Below are positions 12,940-25,130 of a stretch of 64,000 nt of DNA, in pieces. The stretch lies in contig CM022672.1 in the NCBI GenBank assembly GCA_012295275.1, positions 7,812,884 through 7,876,883 of the forward strand. The letters are read 5' to 3'. Each line of letters starts with the position of its first letter. The first letter of the stretch is position 1. The translations under genes and the position numbers were made by a program. Source of the DNA: Chrysomallon squamiferum (Eukaryota; Mollusca; Gastropoda; Neomphalida; Peltospiridae). The notes under the pieces were generated by a model, which did not search any database, was not told the DNA's origin, and saw nothing but the letters and a program-made list of their open reading frames with translations.

Positions 12940-14687
12940 AATGCAGTCTGTTATAGTTCTGTGACAGATGTAGTGATGTTGTTTTCACTGTTGTGTCCAA
13001 TTAATGTCAGCACAAAATTCTGTTTGTTTTGGTTCAGTCATACAGTGGAAATCATTCTGTAACAGATACAATATACATAATAAGAAATAAACAAACATGA
13101 ATGAACTTGAAATTTCCTTAATAAAATCAACATAGCTATCATAACAAATCAATCTTAGTGCCATCAAGATTTCACAAGTAATATATTTCTGAAAAAGAAG
13201 TAGATTTTAGATAAAGATTGTTTTTCCTTGAAAAAGAATTTGCAGTGAAATCATTATGTACAAATACAACCTTTTTTAACAGTGGACAGATAAAAAATAC
13301 AAGTTCTCAAAATAAATTTTAGAAAAGTTTGGTTTGAAATGAAAACCAATATTTCTTATTAATGTTTATGTTTCAGTTATAAACTAAATCACTCAGATTA
13401 AGATAAAATCAATTTTGGGATTTCAAAATATTTAGCAATCTTATCAAGACATATATACATATATGTTTAATCTTTGTAATAATGTCTCCAAAAACACACA
13501 AATAATACCAGTATCCAATATTAGCCTTTATACTTTCCAGAAACACTAAACCAACGTGTTTTTTAACACTCAGTTCCATTTTAGAAACTCCATGAACTTG
13601 TCTGTTCAGTTAAAAACACACTAATGGTATCCATATAAAACATTTTACCTTAGAAATTTTAGAATGTCCATCAGCTTGAACTATCTGGTATATTGTAACA
13701 ATTTCAGTTCTGTATTTACAACCCAAGCACAGAAACCTGGCTTTAGAATGAACTGTGTACCTCTAACAGGCCTGCTAAATGCAGTGATAAAGACAAGTGT
13801 TACTAGAATACCACAAGTTGCCTGTCTTGCATGGATAGAGTTCAAGCTGCCATTATCAAAAATGATTGATGTCAGTTCTAATTGCTGTCGGAGCAGATTA
13901 ATTCACACACTGGAAAAACCTATATGATCCAGTTATGCACACATTACCAAAGTTGTTATAAGTAAATGAAAGAAAATTATCAAAATGCTTGCAAGCTGAA
14001 ATCTTTATGATCAACACATTTTATACTGTTACTTTCTCTTGAAAGGAGTGTGAAAAAAAACTTCCTCTTGTGCTGACAATAAAAGCTTGAATCCAAATTA
14101 ATACAGGGGCTATTAGGATTATGCAATGTGTTCTGCCCCCAGCAGGGGATAGGAAACTTGCTGAAGTATAGCTATAATTGCACAAAGGTAGGTGAATAAT
14201 GAATTGAGGCAGTGTTTTCTTTTCTTCATACCAATCAAATTTTAACAGCTTGTGTTTAATGGAAAATTTCTGTATTAAGAGAAAAATTTTACGTTCAGTT
14301 TTAATTAAATTCTCATTTCTGAATGAAAAATTCAATTATGTAAACTTAAAATACAAAATTAATGTATATCCAGTATGAAGGTGAAACTGATTACTTTAGT
14401 ACTTTGGATTTCATATTGCAAAACAAAATAACAACTGAATAAAATTTTAAAATAAGCAAGAATTATTTCATAAATTATTATCTATTTGTATCTATCTATA
14501 TTTATATCTCCCTATCTATATTTCATTTATTTTAAAACAGTAACTTGTCTATAGATTATTTAATTTGCACTTTATTTCTGAGGATGTTTTTTGTTTAAAA
14601 TTTCAATAATAATGATGGTGATAATTACAATAACAACAACTTTAATAAATTCTAATATATATAAATATATATATGAAAAAAAAAATG

Positions 14688-14728
14688 TATAGCCTTTTAA
14701 GAAGAATATATATTCTTAAAAGGCTATA
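14688..14728. repeat. Perfect 16-bp inverted repeat (hairpin)
   Basis: Arms 14688-14703 (TATAGCCTTTTAAGAA) and 14713-14728 (TTCTTAAAAGGCTATA) are exact reverse complements around a 9-base spacer. The inner bases can also pair. The hairpin is bordered on both sides by runs of A. Confidence 0.9.
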
Positions 14729-15268
14729 AAAAAAAAATTTCATTTGTTTAAGGTCTCTTCTTTTAATTAACACATGAAAGTATATGTTTTGATAAGATAT
14801 TTGAAAGTGTGTTTTCTGCAGTTTTCACATAATATTATGTAGTATGTATGTAATTGGTTCACTAAGAGAATTTAGTCAACAGTGCTGAGCTGCAAACCTG
14901 ACATCAAATTCTCATCACAGGTTATTTCAGCAATAACATTACATAACCAGACCTGCTACTAATTACAGCTTTACCCCTGTACCAGCTACACATTATCCTC
15001 TCAATGATAGACTTTATCCTCTTAAGAATTAACACAATTTTTACTAAATCAGTCATCTGAACAAAACATACAGCGTTCTGTTTGTATCAAAGTAGTGAGG
15101 CATATTACATTTTATACACTTTTTTCTTTTCTTTCTCTCCAAAAAATAACTAACTGTCCTTTTTATTTATAAATAGTCAATTATGGAATAAATAAATTAT
15201 TTGAAAACATTCTTAATGAATTCCTTTTTAATAAGATATATATTTAGTAAGGACCTAAAAAAAAAAGT

Positions 15269-15300
15269 ATACATATATATATATATATATATACATATTT

Positions 15301-15366
<66 letters not shown>
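15269..15366. repeat. Compound (AT)n-(AG)n microsatellite
   Basis: An AT dinucleotide run (to about 15312) passes directly into an uninterrupted AG run that ends at 15366. The apparent Arg-Glu ORF across it is an artefact. Confidence 0.96.
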
Positions 15367-15370
<4 letters not shown>

Positions 15371-17080
15371 GCCTTTTGTAGCAGTTATTTTTGATTAATA
15401 AGACCTGTAAAGCATCTTAAAGTAATTTGTATATTTGAATCATTTTTTAACTGTCTTAACACTTGTATATCAGTTACAAGCTCAACAAAATAAAACTGTC
15501 TTTTCCTTATACATTTTTCCAGTACAGAAATTGAAAAATAGAAAGAATGTCATAAATGTCTAATAAATAGTTTAAAATCTCTACCTCTACATGACCTGAT
15601 TTTAATCAAAATGTTGTTTTAATTCAGCACCCTGAAGAGCAGACTAAAATTATTTTCTTAACTTTCTTACGCTTTCAAAATAACTAAGTAGAAAGGATGA
15701 TATATTTAATATAAAATATTTACATGACCAAAATTCATTCAGTAAAATAGTATCATTCCTAGCATGTAATCAATGTACAACAAAATTTGACTGTTAGTTC
15801 TTTAAAGATTTGTGACAGCTAAAGGATCTGAACTTTATAGAAACAATGCCATCAGTATTTAAAATATTTAAAAAATAAATAAATATGGAAATAAGGAAAC
15901 AAGTAAATAAACAAATTAATAAACAAATTAACAAATATTCTTCAAACAAACAAATAGTGAATATACTGCACACCTTTGTCATTCAGTTTACACTGAACTT
16001 ATATAATTTCTCAAACAGAACTGAATGAAAAAACATCGTTTTAAAAATATAATAATAATAATTTTCACTTGACAAAAGTTCAGTCAAAGTGAATACACAG
16101 CTTTGCTCAGTAACACGAAGCTAGCTAAACCTGTCCATCCCTTAAAACATGTTTCAGTGTGAGAACAATGGTGCAGTGTGGAAAGAACTGAGACAAGCAG
16201 CAGGGAAAATCCATGCAGTCTTTGTCTCAGCAGGTAGCTGATTCTCTGTCCTCCAGTTGGACAATAAACAATACAAAAATGTGATTAACACAACACCACA
16301 TCTGTAGAGTGCCCTCAGTGAATGTGAACTGAAGGCTTCAGCAGCAGGGTTGTCAGAAAGAAAAATAAACTACAGTCATTACATTTATATGTTAGAATTA
16401 TGCAGGAAAATAAATGAAGCTGCTTACTTTGTGGATGTGTGAGAAAGTTTAGAAGTTATTATATAAACAATTATCACAAAGTAAATAAGATGACTGTTTA
16501 ACAAACACATTAACACATTTTAATATAATTGTTCACCATTCACCTATTTCCCTTTCCTGATCTATATCCAACAAAGACAGGTATCATTTCTATGTCTGTG
16601 AAAAGCTTATATTAAATAATTCGAAATATATATCTTTTAAAGATATTGCTTCACAATTCATTGAACTAAACAAACAAACAAACAAACAACAACAATAACA
16701 ATGCTATCTTATCTCTCAAAAGAGAACCTTTTGTGTCTCAAAGAGTAGGTCCTGTTAATACAAGTATTGCAGCTTATACTTTGAATAATAATTATGAGGT
16801 TTTGTCTGACACACAGAAACTGTCACTCTTTTGAATACCAAATTGTAACTGGTAAATATAATTAAACAGGATTTTAATACAGTAAATATTATATTAAGAT
16901 ATTTCTCCTTTACATGGTTGTTTTGACATTATTAAAAATTAATAAATTATCACTGCAATGTTATGTTGTTATGTTATGCTGTATTAAGTTATATTTGGTA
17001 CATGATGTGATTTGCAATGTATGATATTTATGATATGATATACAGTATGATACATGAAATACAGAAAAAGTAAAGTCCAG

Positions 17081-17118
17081 TATATATATATGTATGTGTG
17101 TATATATATATATATATA
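17081..17118. repeat. (TA)n microsatellite with TG interruption
   Basis: Two TA runs separated by TGTATGTGTG. It is intergenic. Confidence 0.9.
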
Positions 17119-17916
17119 AACACAGAAGAAAAAAGAAAATAAATAAATAACAAAATATCAAAACAAAAGTAATACTCATACTTTTGCAGTTTATAAATAA
17201 TGAAAATAAAGAAGTGGTTGGGATGAATAATCAGTTCTGTTGCCAGTTTTTAATCCAGATGATCTGCTTCAAAACTTCAGACCTGTTACATAATTGCCTA
17301 TCTTGGCTGGGGCAGTCATAAAAGCCCCAGGCCACAAAGATAACATCAGCCTGCACAGTAATGTCCATCTCCACAACCTTCATGCCCTCTGATTTATGGC
17401 CATTATTGCCCAAATGGCAGAAAGGAAATGTGTTTGAGATATTTTCACAGCTAAATAAATTGTGTGTGTCCTGCTGGCAGTTAAAAGTTGCTCCAAAGAG
17501 AAATGATACAAACATCCATATAATACTATCTCAGAAAACTGTTAAATGTTGAATGTCTGTTTCAAATGTAATGATGGGGTGAAAAAAATATATATACAAA
17601 AAATAATAAAAAATAAGATAAATATATTGTTTAATTTTAAATTTATTTTTTAAGATAATAATGTTTTTGTTTTGTTTAATCAACAAATTCACATCGGTAA
17701 TGTGTATTATGTTTCCAGTTATAAAATTTAAAAAATAAATTAAAATTGATAATAACCATAACCAGAAATAAATAAATAAATAAACACAGTTGTTTTCTTA
17801 CTGTTAAATCTAGATATATATTTTGTTGAGTAAAATTTAATAAATTAAAATTATATACATTGCTCAAAAAACAAAACCCCAATTAATATCTGACTTCAAA
17901 TAATAGAGATAATTTT

Positions 17917-17936
17917 AAAAAAAAAAAAAAAAAAAA
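17917..17936. repeat. Poly(A) run
   Basis: A homopolymer of about 20 A. It lacks target-site duplications that I could recognise, so I do not assign it to a retroelement. Confidence 0.9.
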
Positions 17937-19000
17937 GGATTTGTTGTATATGATTTATTGATCTTTCTATCTTTAAATATATATATAAATAAATATATAT
18001 ATAACAAAAATAATGGGCTTTACAGTTCAAGGCTCAAATTTAAGCAAATAAAAATAAATATTAAATTTAAAAAACAAAGGCAAACACAAAAAAACCCAAA
18101 CAAAGTAACTAATGTAAACATATGATGAAATAATATAATAAAACAAACATATAAAAAGTAAAAAAAAGAAGAGAACAATGAAGATAAATATATAATTAAT
18201 AAATAATTATAACCATTACCATGTATTAGTTCATCAGTTCAGTATCTCTCCAAGCAACACAGTTTCACTCCAAGTTATTTTCTAAGACTGACCACAGTCT
18301 TGCATATCCCAAGTGTTGAAAACCCAACTAAACCTGCAAGCAAACAAAAACAGGGCTCTCTATGAAAAGTCCAGCTCAGGAGACTTCCTTCCTGTGCCAG
18401 CATCCCCAGGTATGTCCATTGTGGGTCCTGTAACTCTAATTAACACATGCAGATTAGTTTCTTATCATTCCAACAGATAATTGCCAGCCAGAAGTTTCCT
18501 TTGTGCTTGACCAGTGGCATGTACACAGCCCTGTCACAGGTCATTGGTAATTTGCCAGTCCATGTGGGAGCTGCTATAGACACTGCATATCCACTGGAGT
18601 ACTTCAGCAGTCATCAGTCATCAGTTGCCACTAAACACATTGTTGTGATTACTGCTTTCGCCATTGTGTGTGCACTTGAAAGAAATTCTTTGATTGTGTG
18701 CTGCTCTGGGACAATAAACTTTACAAGTTGCCTTTTCAGTGAATGCACTTGGCTGGTTTTGTGAAATTCTCAATGGTCAAGCAAAAGGATTAGAGTGAAT
18801 TCTATTTATAAATGTGAAATCAGACAGATTTTTAAGTACTTAACAAGCTGTCTCATTTTAAACTGCATTAAAACAGAAAGTGTTCAGTTTTTATAAACAA
18901 TCTCTTCACAAATGTATCACATAAATTTTATTTACAAAGAAAACAACATTATTTATTTTCAAAGACCAAAGCAGTCTTTTTTTCTAATGTTAATCTGTAA

Positions 19001-19006
19001 TAATAA

Positions 19007-19077
<71 letters not shown>

Positions 19078-19080
19078 AAA
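19001..19080. repeat. (AAAT)n microsatellite
   Basis: About 80 bp of almost pure AAAT/TAAA tetranucleotides, the longest of many such runs in the window. Confidence 0.96.
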
Positions 19081-21689
19081 TAATAAATTTGAATGTACAT
19101 GTATGTAACTTTAATTTTTATTATTATAATTTTAATTTATTATTTTTCTTTGTTACATTAATTTTAACAAATCCATCTCCTCCATCTAATTTAGACATCC
19201 ATAAACTTAAAAAAAATATTTCTCTTCAAAACAAACTTTTACAAAAAATTGAATAACAATTTATTCATTAATTATTATGAGAATTAATTTTTCTATTTCT
19301 AAAAATTTCTTTATCCAGTTATTTTGAAAATCACATAAAACATTTGAAATAAAATAAATGATATGAATACACATATAAATTAAAAATTAAAAATACAATT
19401 TACAGCAAGGAGAGTTAATTGTGAAGTATTAAGTATTACAACTGAATGTATATATTTTATCGAAAATTTCAAAGCTTAAAACAGCTACCCAAAACAAAGA
19501 CCAGCTTTTTTATATCAAAATATATCATTGTGCATTTATTATTATATCAAAAAGATGTCTACTAAAATACTATCATTTTTGACTTAAGAAGAATACCATG
19601 CTGAACTGAAAAAAAAACCCCATACTTACCAATAAGTGATCTATTTTTCAGCTGAACACACCTCCATAAAAACTCAGCCACTAATATTAAATCCTATTTC
19701 TTCAGATAAAGGAGATGAAAAACACCTGCTCACCTTAAAGAAAGATGAAAGAACTTGTACAATTTAGTCATGCATTCTCATTTATAACAATAGCCTTGTC
19801 AGGCTACAGTGAAAATTTACACCCAAATTACAGCTTTACTTCATTGAATTAGAGGTTTTCTGCTGACCACACTGGCCAGGTGATGATGGTTTTAGAATGA
19901 GTGGGGCTAAGTCACAAGTATAGTGATGTTAAAATAATGAATCTTTCTTCTAAATATTTTTCTGTTATATCTTCGTTTATTTTGAATTTAGAACTGTAAG
20001 AATGAAAATAATTCAGAATGATTATTCTTCTTAAAAATAATTAATTTATTGTTTTTAAATCTTTATTAATTCGGCTAATCCTACTACTGTCTTTATTATC
20101 GTAACAACTTGAGATAATGATTCAAACTTCTGTTTATTATTTATTTTCATCTTAGAAAATACAGATTTGAAACAAAATGTAACAAATAAATTATATAATT
20201 AACAGATCTCTCTCTCTCTCTCTTTTGGATTGATATTACTTATAATTGCATCAACTGTATTAGTTTCATGTTTTTATGAAATATATAATGAATAGACTTA
20301 TTTATTTCTTTATCTATTAAATTCATATTTTAATTCAAGCAATATTAATTAAAGACTGGATATTGTTTATTCTTAACAAATCAAGGTTAATGTTAATTAA
20401 AACAATTAAAGTAGTCTACATTTTAACAACAAGCCCTTTAATTGTATTAACAATATCGGTCTACTTAGCTGAAAAAACATTCATAAATATGTAGATTTCG
20501 AATACGTAAGCTGTTTTTATAGATCAGGAAATAATTTGAGTATGTATGTAATATTACCTTGCATTTATTAGGACATTCATTCTGTTTATTACATAGCAAC
20601 ACAAATTTTAAAATTATATTATTAATTAATAATTTAAAATAGTCCAGAATTATAATCTAAAATTAATATTCAAATCGTCAATCTTATATATTTATTTATT
20701 CATTTATTGTTTTACTTTTTATTTTTGTTTATTTCGTTCATTTCTGGACAACCGAATAAACCAAGGGAAATAACTATTACCTACATAACATTGTTTACAA
20801 GCCAGACCATATAATGGTCTTGCTAGATGAAGAGCAGGAAGCAAAAACGCCCATAAAAAAAAAAACAGAAAGTCTATTGATTTCACGATAGATTAAACAA
20901 CTCTACTACTAATAATTAAGAATCATCTGGGAAAGTATTTTAACTAAACCGCTTCTGCTACTTCTCTGTAGCGCCCTCTATGTCTTTAAGGAGATTGCCT
21001 CTCTTGATTCTTAGCCTTCGAAATACCGTTTTAAAACATTGGATTTTATTTATTTCATTTTATTTTTAGGTGTAGAAGTAAATAAATTTCAGGGTTGTTT
21101 AAAATAAACAGTGGTTATAAGTCTGACTCTAGGCGTTCTGCATCTTACACACACACTAGTATATCACTGATGGTCACAATAGGCACCTATCAAAACTCTT
21201 GGTAGGAGTTTAAATGCAAAACTACCCACAGCACTACTTGGGAAACATAAGAATTTTTCATATTCTGAGGATACTGATAATAAAAGTGAAACACAGCACA
21301 AATGATGTATATATTAAAACTTAAAAGGTTATATGTTCAGAAAATATATTTAATGTAAAACTGTTAATACATCCATTCTTATTTTATATACTGACTGGTT
21401 ACATTGAGATAATTGTATCATATAGACATGCTTTTGTATCCCTGATACTGCAGTAATTAATATTCTTTCTCCCTCATGTAAAAAAATTATAATGAAAATT
21501 GTTGTAAACAATATTTTTAAAAATAATAACAAAAATAATTCTGCTTTAAGGGAGAAAAAAAAAAAAAAAAGCATCTTACCATAATCACAAAATGACTTAT
21601 TACTGTCATAATTGTTTTTCTTTTCTTCTTCTTTTTTTTTTTTTTTATAAATCTTTACTTCAAAGTGACTTTCTCATGTGTGAGATAAC

Positions 21690-21870
21690 TGTGGGTAAGT
21701 GGATGGCCTGATGTGCAACTGAACAAGTGATTATATCTTCAGTACTGAGCATTAGTGGGTTTTTCCCATTCCACTAATGCTATCTTATTTCATATGACTA
21801 TCAAAGTTACAAAATGTGTTTTGTCCTTGGGAAGATGCACATAAAAGATCCTTGTTGCTGTAAGGATTTC
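21690..21870. repeat. Degenerate interspersed-repeat fragment, mollusc-type
   Basis: The segment contains a phrase like GGGAAGATGCACATAAAAGAT followed by CCTTGTTGCTG, plus a nearby stretch resembling GACTATCAAAGTTACAAAATG. I recall such phrases from abundant mid-copy repeats in mollusc genomes. It also contains a 10-bp perfect inverted repeat, GCATTAGTGG (21749-21758) with CCACTAATGC (21771-21780). I did not identify element ends. The assignment is from memory and needs a repeat-library search. Confidence 0.45.
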
Positions 21871-22042
21871 ATATTAGAATGAAAAATATTTAACATACAA
21901 CAGTAGAAATAAAAAATTTTTAACTTCTACCATTTGTGCCTGATACTGTCAATTAATTAACATATTTAAAAATAATAATAATAATAATAAAATAAATTAA
22001 TAAAGCAAAACACTACTTAATATATGAAATTTTAATCAAAAC

Positions 22043-23398
22043 TTATTTTTTAAGTTTTTTAACAATATTGAGGAAGGAAGAAAACATCTTCATTTTATCA
22101 TCATGCATTCTTTTCAATCTTTCCATTCTTTTTCGTTCTTCATCTTTCTTTTCTTTGTGTATTTGTTTCAGCAGTGACATGAGGTCATCATTCTGTTTTT
22201 TCCTTTTGGTTTTTGAATAACCATTAGTGTCTGTCCAATGTTGATGAGATATCTTAGGTGTGTAATACCACTTTTTAGGATTACAGGTAAATAAATCTGA
22301 GAGTTCTTTAAAATAAACACAGGTTATGAGTTTGACTCCTGGTATAATGTTATTTTTAATTACTTTTTTATATTTTTCAGTAAGAGTTTTAAAATATGCT
22401 TCAACTTGTTGTCTAAGAAAAGGTTTTCCTGTCACTTTATTCAACTCAGAAGATATGAGTTCCCAAAACACCTGTTTTTTACACGTTTCATCAATCCACA
22501 TGCTTCTGTATTTCTCCAAAAGGTTTATGAAAGCATCACTGGTTTGCTTTGTCCATGGTTCATTCCATACTTCATCATCTTGTTCGGAAACCATTTCCAG
22601 AGTCCTAGATACAACATCAAAATCTGATTCCTCATTATCACTAGAATCATCCACATCTTCTTCAGAGTCAGAAGAATATGTTACCCTCTTCAGTTTTCCA
22701 GTTTCTTTTTTGCTAATTTTTCTTTTTGGAGACTGTTTGTCAGTATTTCCAAATGTATTCAAAAATTCAGAAAACATTTCCATTTTCTCATGGTGCATTG
22801 CTTCTATTTTATCCAAACTCTTTTGCTCTTGCTCTCTGTTGTCATCATTGATGTTTGTAATTAATGATATCAGTCTGTTACTTGATGCACTATTCTGACC
22901 ACTGCTTTTAGTTTCATCATAATCACCTCCGTCACCATTGTCATTATCATCACTGTTGTTGTCATTGTCAGACTTGGTCTTGCTTGCTTGGCCAACAACT
23001 GGAGTGAAACCGTACACTTCTGACAAAGCATCATAGAAGAAGCAGGTTCTTTTCCTGTTTCCTGGAATCAGGTTATTCTCAGTGACAACTCTGTACTGCC
23101 TTGTCATGCTGGTGTACTTAGTTGCACAGTGGTTAGCTGTACAGTGAACATAACCTGCAGCTTTCATCTGAGAAGCAATGTGCTCCCACATCGGCCTCTT
23201 TCGTCTCTCACTGATCTTGTTACAACTGATGTATTCCTTGTAAAACTGAATCAGCTGTAATGCCTGTTCATTGGTCCAGTAATATTGCTGTTCATTTGTC
23301 CACTGGCTGCCTCCAACACAACTGTTACCTCCTCCAGATGAAGCTGGTTCTGTCTGTATAGAGTTGTTGTCATCTTCACTGCACTGGGTAAGCTCCAT
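22043..23398 (-). CDS. Myb/SANT-like (trihelix-type) DNA-binding protein with two DNA-binding domains
   Basis: This is an intronless coding region of 451 residues. Two copies of a Myb/SANT-like domain are visible. The first spans about residues 33-135, opening with WTNEQALQLIQFYKEY, with MWEHIASQM in the middle and FFYDALSEVYGF at the end. The second spans about 283-375, opening with WTKQTSDAFINLLEKY, with FWELISSEL in the middle and YFKELSDLF at the end. Each domain is followed, after an acidic low-complexity linker, by a charged helix with the motif M-H-x-x-K-M-x-M-F-S-x-F-L (EKMEMFSEFLNTF, then DKMKMFSSFLNIV at the C-terminus). The family normally acts in the nucleus in DNA binding and self-association. 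The target here is unknown. A consensus acceptor ends at 23425, so a 5' UTR exon is likely. A donor at 24978 is the best partner. A shorter paralogue lies upstream at 26103-27119. Start chosen as the first ATG after the acceptor. Confidence 0.85.
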   Translation of the reverse strand: MELTQCSEDDNNSIQTEPASSGGGNSCVGGSQWTNEQQYYWTNEQALQLIQFYKEYISCNKISERRKRPMWEHIASQMKAAGYVHCTANHCATKYTSMTRQYRVVTENNLIPGNRKRTCFFYDALSEVYGFTPVVGQASKTKSDNDNNSDDNDNGDGGDYDETKSSGQNSASSNRLISLITNINDDNREQEQKSLDKIEAMHHEKMEMFSEFLNTFGNTDKQSPKRKISKKETGKLKRVTYSSDSEEDVDDSSDNEESDFDVVSRTLEMVSEQDDEVWNEPWTKQTSDAFINLLEKYRSMWIDETCKKQVFWELISSELNKVTGKPFLRQQVEAYFKTLTEKYKKVIKNNIIPGVKLITCVYFKELSDLFTCNPKKWYYTPKISHQHWTDTNGYSKTKRKKQNDDLMSLLKQIHKEKKDEERKRMERLKRMHDDKMKMFSSFLNIVKKLKK

Positions 23399-25130
23399 TG
23401 TAACAGTTCATTTCATAGACATATCTGTTAAAAATATTAGTGATATCATTATTATTAAGAAAAACACTAAAAAATAAAATAAAATAAAAGTTTAATATTT
23501 AAAATTAATTAAAATGAAATAATAAAGATAATAAATATAAAATAGAGAAATAACAAAATTAAAATAAAATAATAAAACTATATTTTGAAAAATAATTAAA
23601 AATATAAAGAAATAAACTATAAATTATAAATAGATTCTGATTGTTACAAAAAAGGAAAGATTACTTGTTTTAATAATTTCAACAGTCGAAACAGTTATGT
23701 CCCCTGTTAACCATGTCTCTAGTCTCATTCATTTTAATATATATACATATATATATACACACACAAAAACAACCTGTATGAAATAGCTAACACACACACA
23801 TACTCTGTACAGGTTACTTCCTCCCATCTTTGGATTTAACAGTCTCACCTTTACTTCATACAACAGGCTTTAATATACTTGTCATGAACAAATTGTAAAA
23901 CTCAAACTATATTATATTTTTAGTATTATTATCATTATGAACAACATTTATTCAGTCATTTACTTGAAATAACTTACTTTCTGATGATATTCTCTGTGGA
24001 AACTATACAAGATTTGTTTATTTCTGAGATTAAATACCATTTATTTCAACAGCAAATAGTCACTGAAAATTAAATTATTAAAAACTTTTATGCTCGTTAA
24101 AATTGGCTTTAAAATTTGATATCATACTTTTCAATAATTGGAAAATTTAAATAAATATGGTAATGTACCAAATTACCTTTTAACAGTTAATTTTAAAACA
24201 ATATGGATTTGGGTTTGGGTGGTTATTTTTTCTAAATTATTATTATTGTTATCTCGTCATCTTTTTTAGATAGTGATTGGGTATATTATAAATATTTTGT
24301 GTTGAAGTGGTTTTGATGTACAGTGTTTTATTCACTGTGGCAACTGAATTGCAACTTTTCAGATTTGAATTCTATTAAAAGTCATTACAAACCGGATTTC
24401 TTAATAAATATTTTCCACATCAATATTTCATCTCATTATATTTGTTCTCAAGTTTATAAATTTAAAAAAATAATAATAATAATATTACAATAATTTGAAT
24501 AAATAAATACCTAAATAAAATAAAAATACCACCATCTTTTTAATGTTACTGTCTAAATCTAGTACCTTAATAATGTTTGATATTGTAAATATAATATAAT
24601 AATATTAATCTCGTTAAGTTGAAATGTGTCGTGTTCTAGTTTGTCATAAACTGCAGAATGAAAGTTATGTATCAATGTTGGTCATTAATTTGCATAACGT
24701 ACATCTTTACTGGTTATAATATTTCCCCTATTTTCATTTCATATTTAATAATGGCAAATAAAAGTCAACAAGAACATTTTTTTCAAGTCGTAAGAACTAC
24801 TGGAGTAATATCGCCAAAACGTAAGCCTTATTTGTAAGTTTGGATAGTGTCAAGCAAAATGGCGGAAACAAATTACCGATATTTTCTTTCCTGGTGATAG
24901 GACTTAATAAGAAATAATATTACAATTATTAAATACTGGTATCTGTGACATTGTTAGATTAATGTAACTGTTACTTACCAAACTAAAACAATAACGCTGA
25001 TCGAAGTAAAGAATAACAGTAACATTAAGTTTTATTTGGTCTGTTTCGGGCGGTCTACATCAGCATTTGAGATGACGGGTTAAATTCATGATGCGCACGC
25101 ACTCACCCCGGGCATTCCGCAAGAACAGCC
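23399..25130 (-). promoter_or_regulatory. 5' UTR, intron and probable promoter of the double Myb/SANT-like gene
   Basis: The minus-strand acceptor TTTTTAACAG ends at 23425, 26 bases before the ATG. A strong donor (G|GTAAGTAAC) places the end of a first exon at 24979. Just upstream, 25030-25130 is enriched in CpG and G+C relative to its surroundings (cggtctac, gatgcgcacgc, ccccgggc), as expected for a promoter. An AAAATGGCGG motif (YY1-like, plus orientation) lies at 24856-24865, within the inferred intron. There is no transcript evidence. Confidence 0.4.

Larger units (their letters stand above)
12940..22042. other. Large intergenic region between cyclin J and the first Myb/SANT-like gene
   Basis: About 9 kb without a credible coding frame. 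Most of it is AT-rich with microsatellites. Islands that are less AT-rich and non-repetitive stand out at about 13660-14180, 14870-15060, 16080-16350, 17230-17520, 18240-18780 and 19600-19910. They may be regulatory elements or 5' UTR exons of cyclin J (see findings). Nothing here resembles a tRNA, rRNA or transposase gene. Confidence 0.5.

Noticed and set aside
13664-13927. 87-codon plus-strand ORF
   Set aside because: No family resemblance and no consistent splice context. The less AT-rich composition is better explained as a regulatory island.
15201-15398. ORF with Tyr-Ile and Arg-Glu repeats
   Set aside because: It is a translation of the (AT)n-(AG)n microsatellite, with no other coding character.
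17231-17552. Overlapping ORFs on both strands
   Set aside because: Both strands are open over the same bases with no protein-family character. A non-coding element is more likely.
18447-18764. 105-codon plus-strand ORF
   Set aside because: No family signature, no good splice or start context, and its composition does not argue for coding. Treated as a non-coding island.
22326-22898. 190-codon plus-strand ORF, rich in Ser and Phe
   Set aside because: It is the antisense shadow of the double Myb/SANT-like gene.
24861-24900. Plus-strand ATGGCGG start-like sequence
   Set aside because: The frame stops after about a dozen codons. The motif is better read as a YY1-like site.
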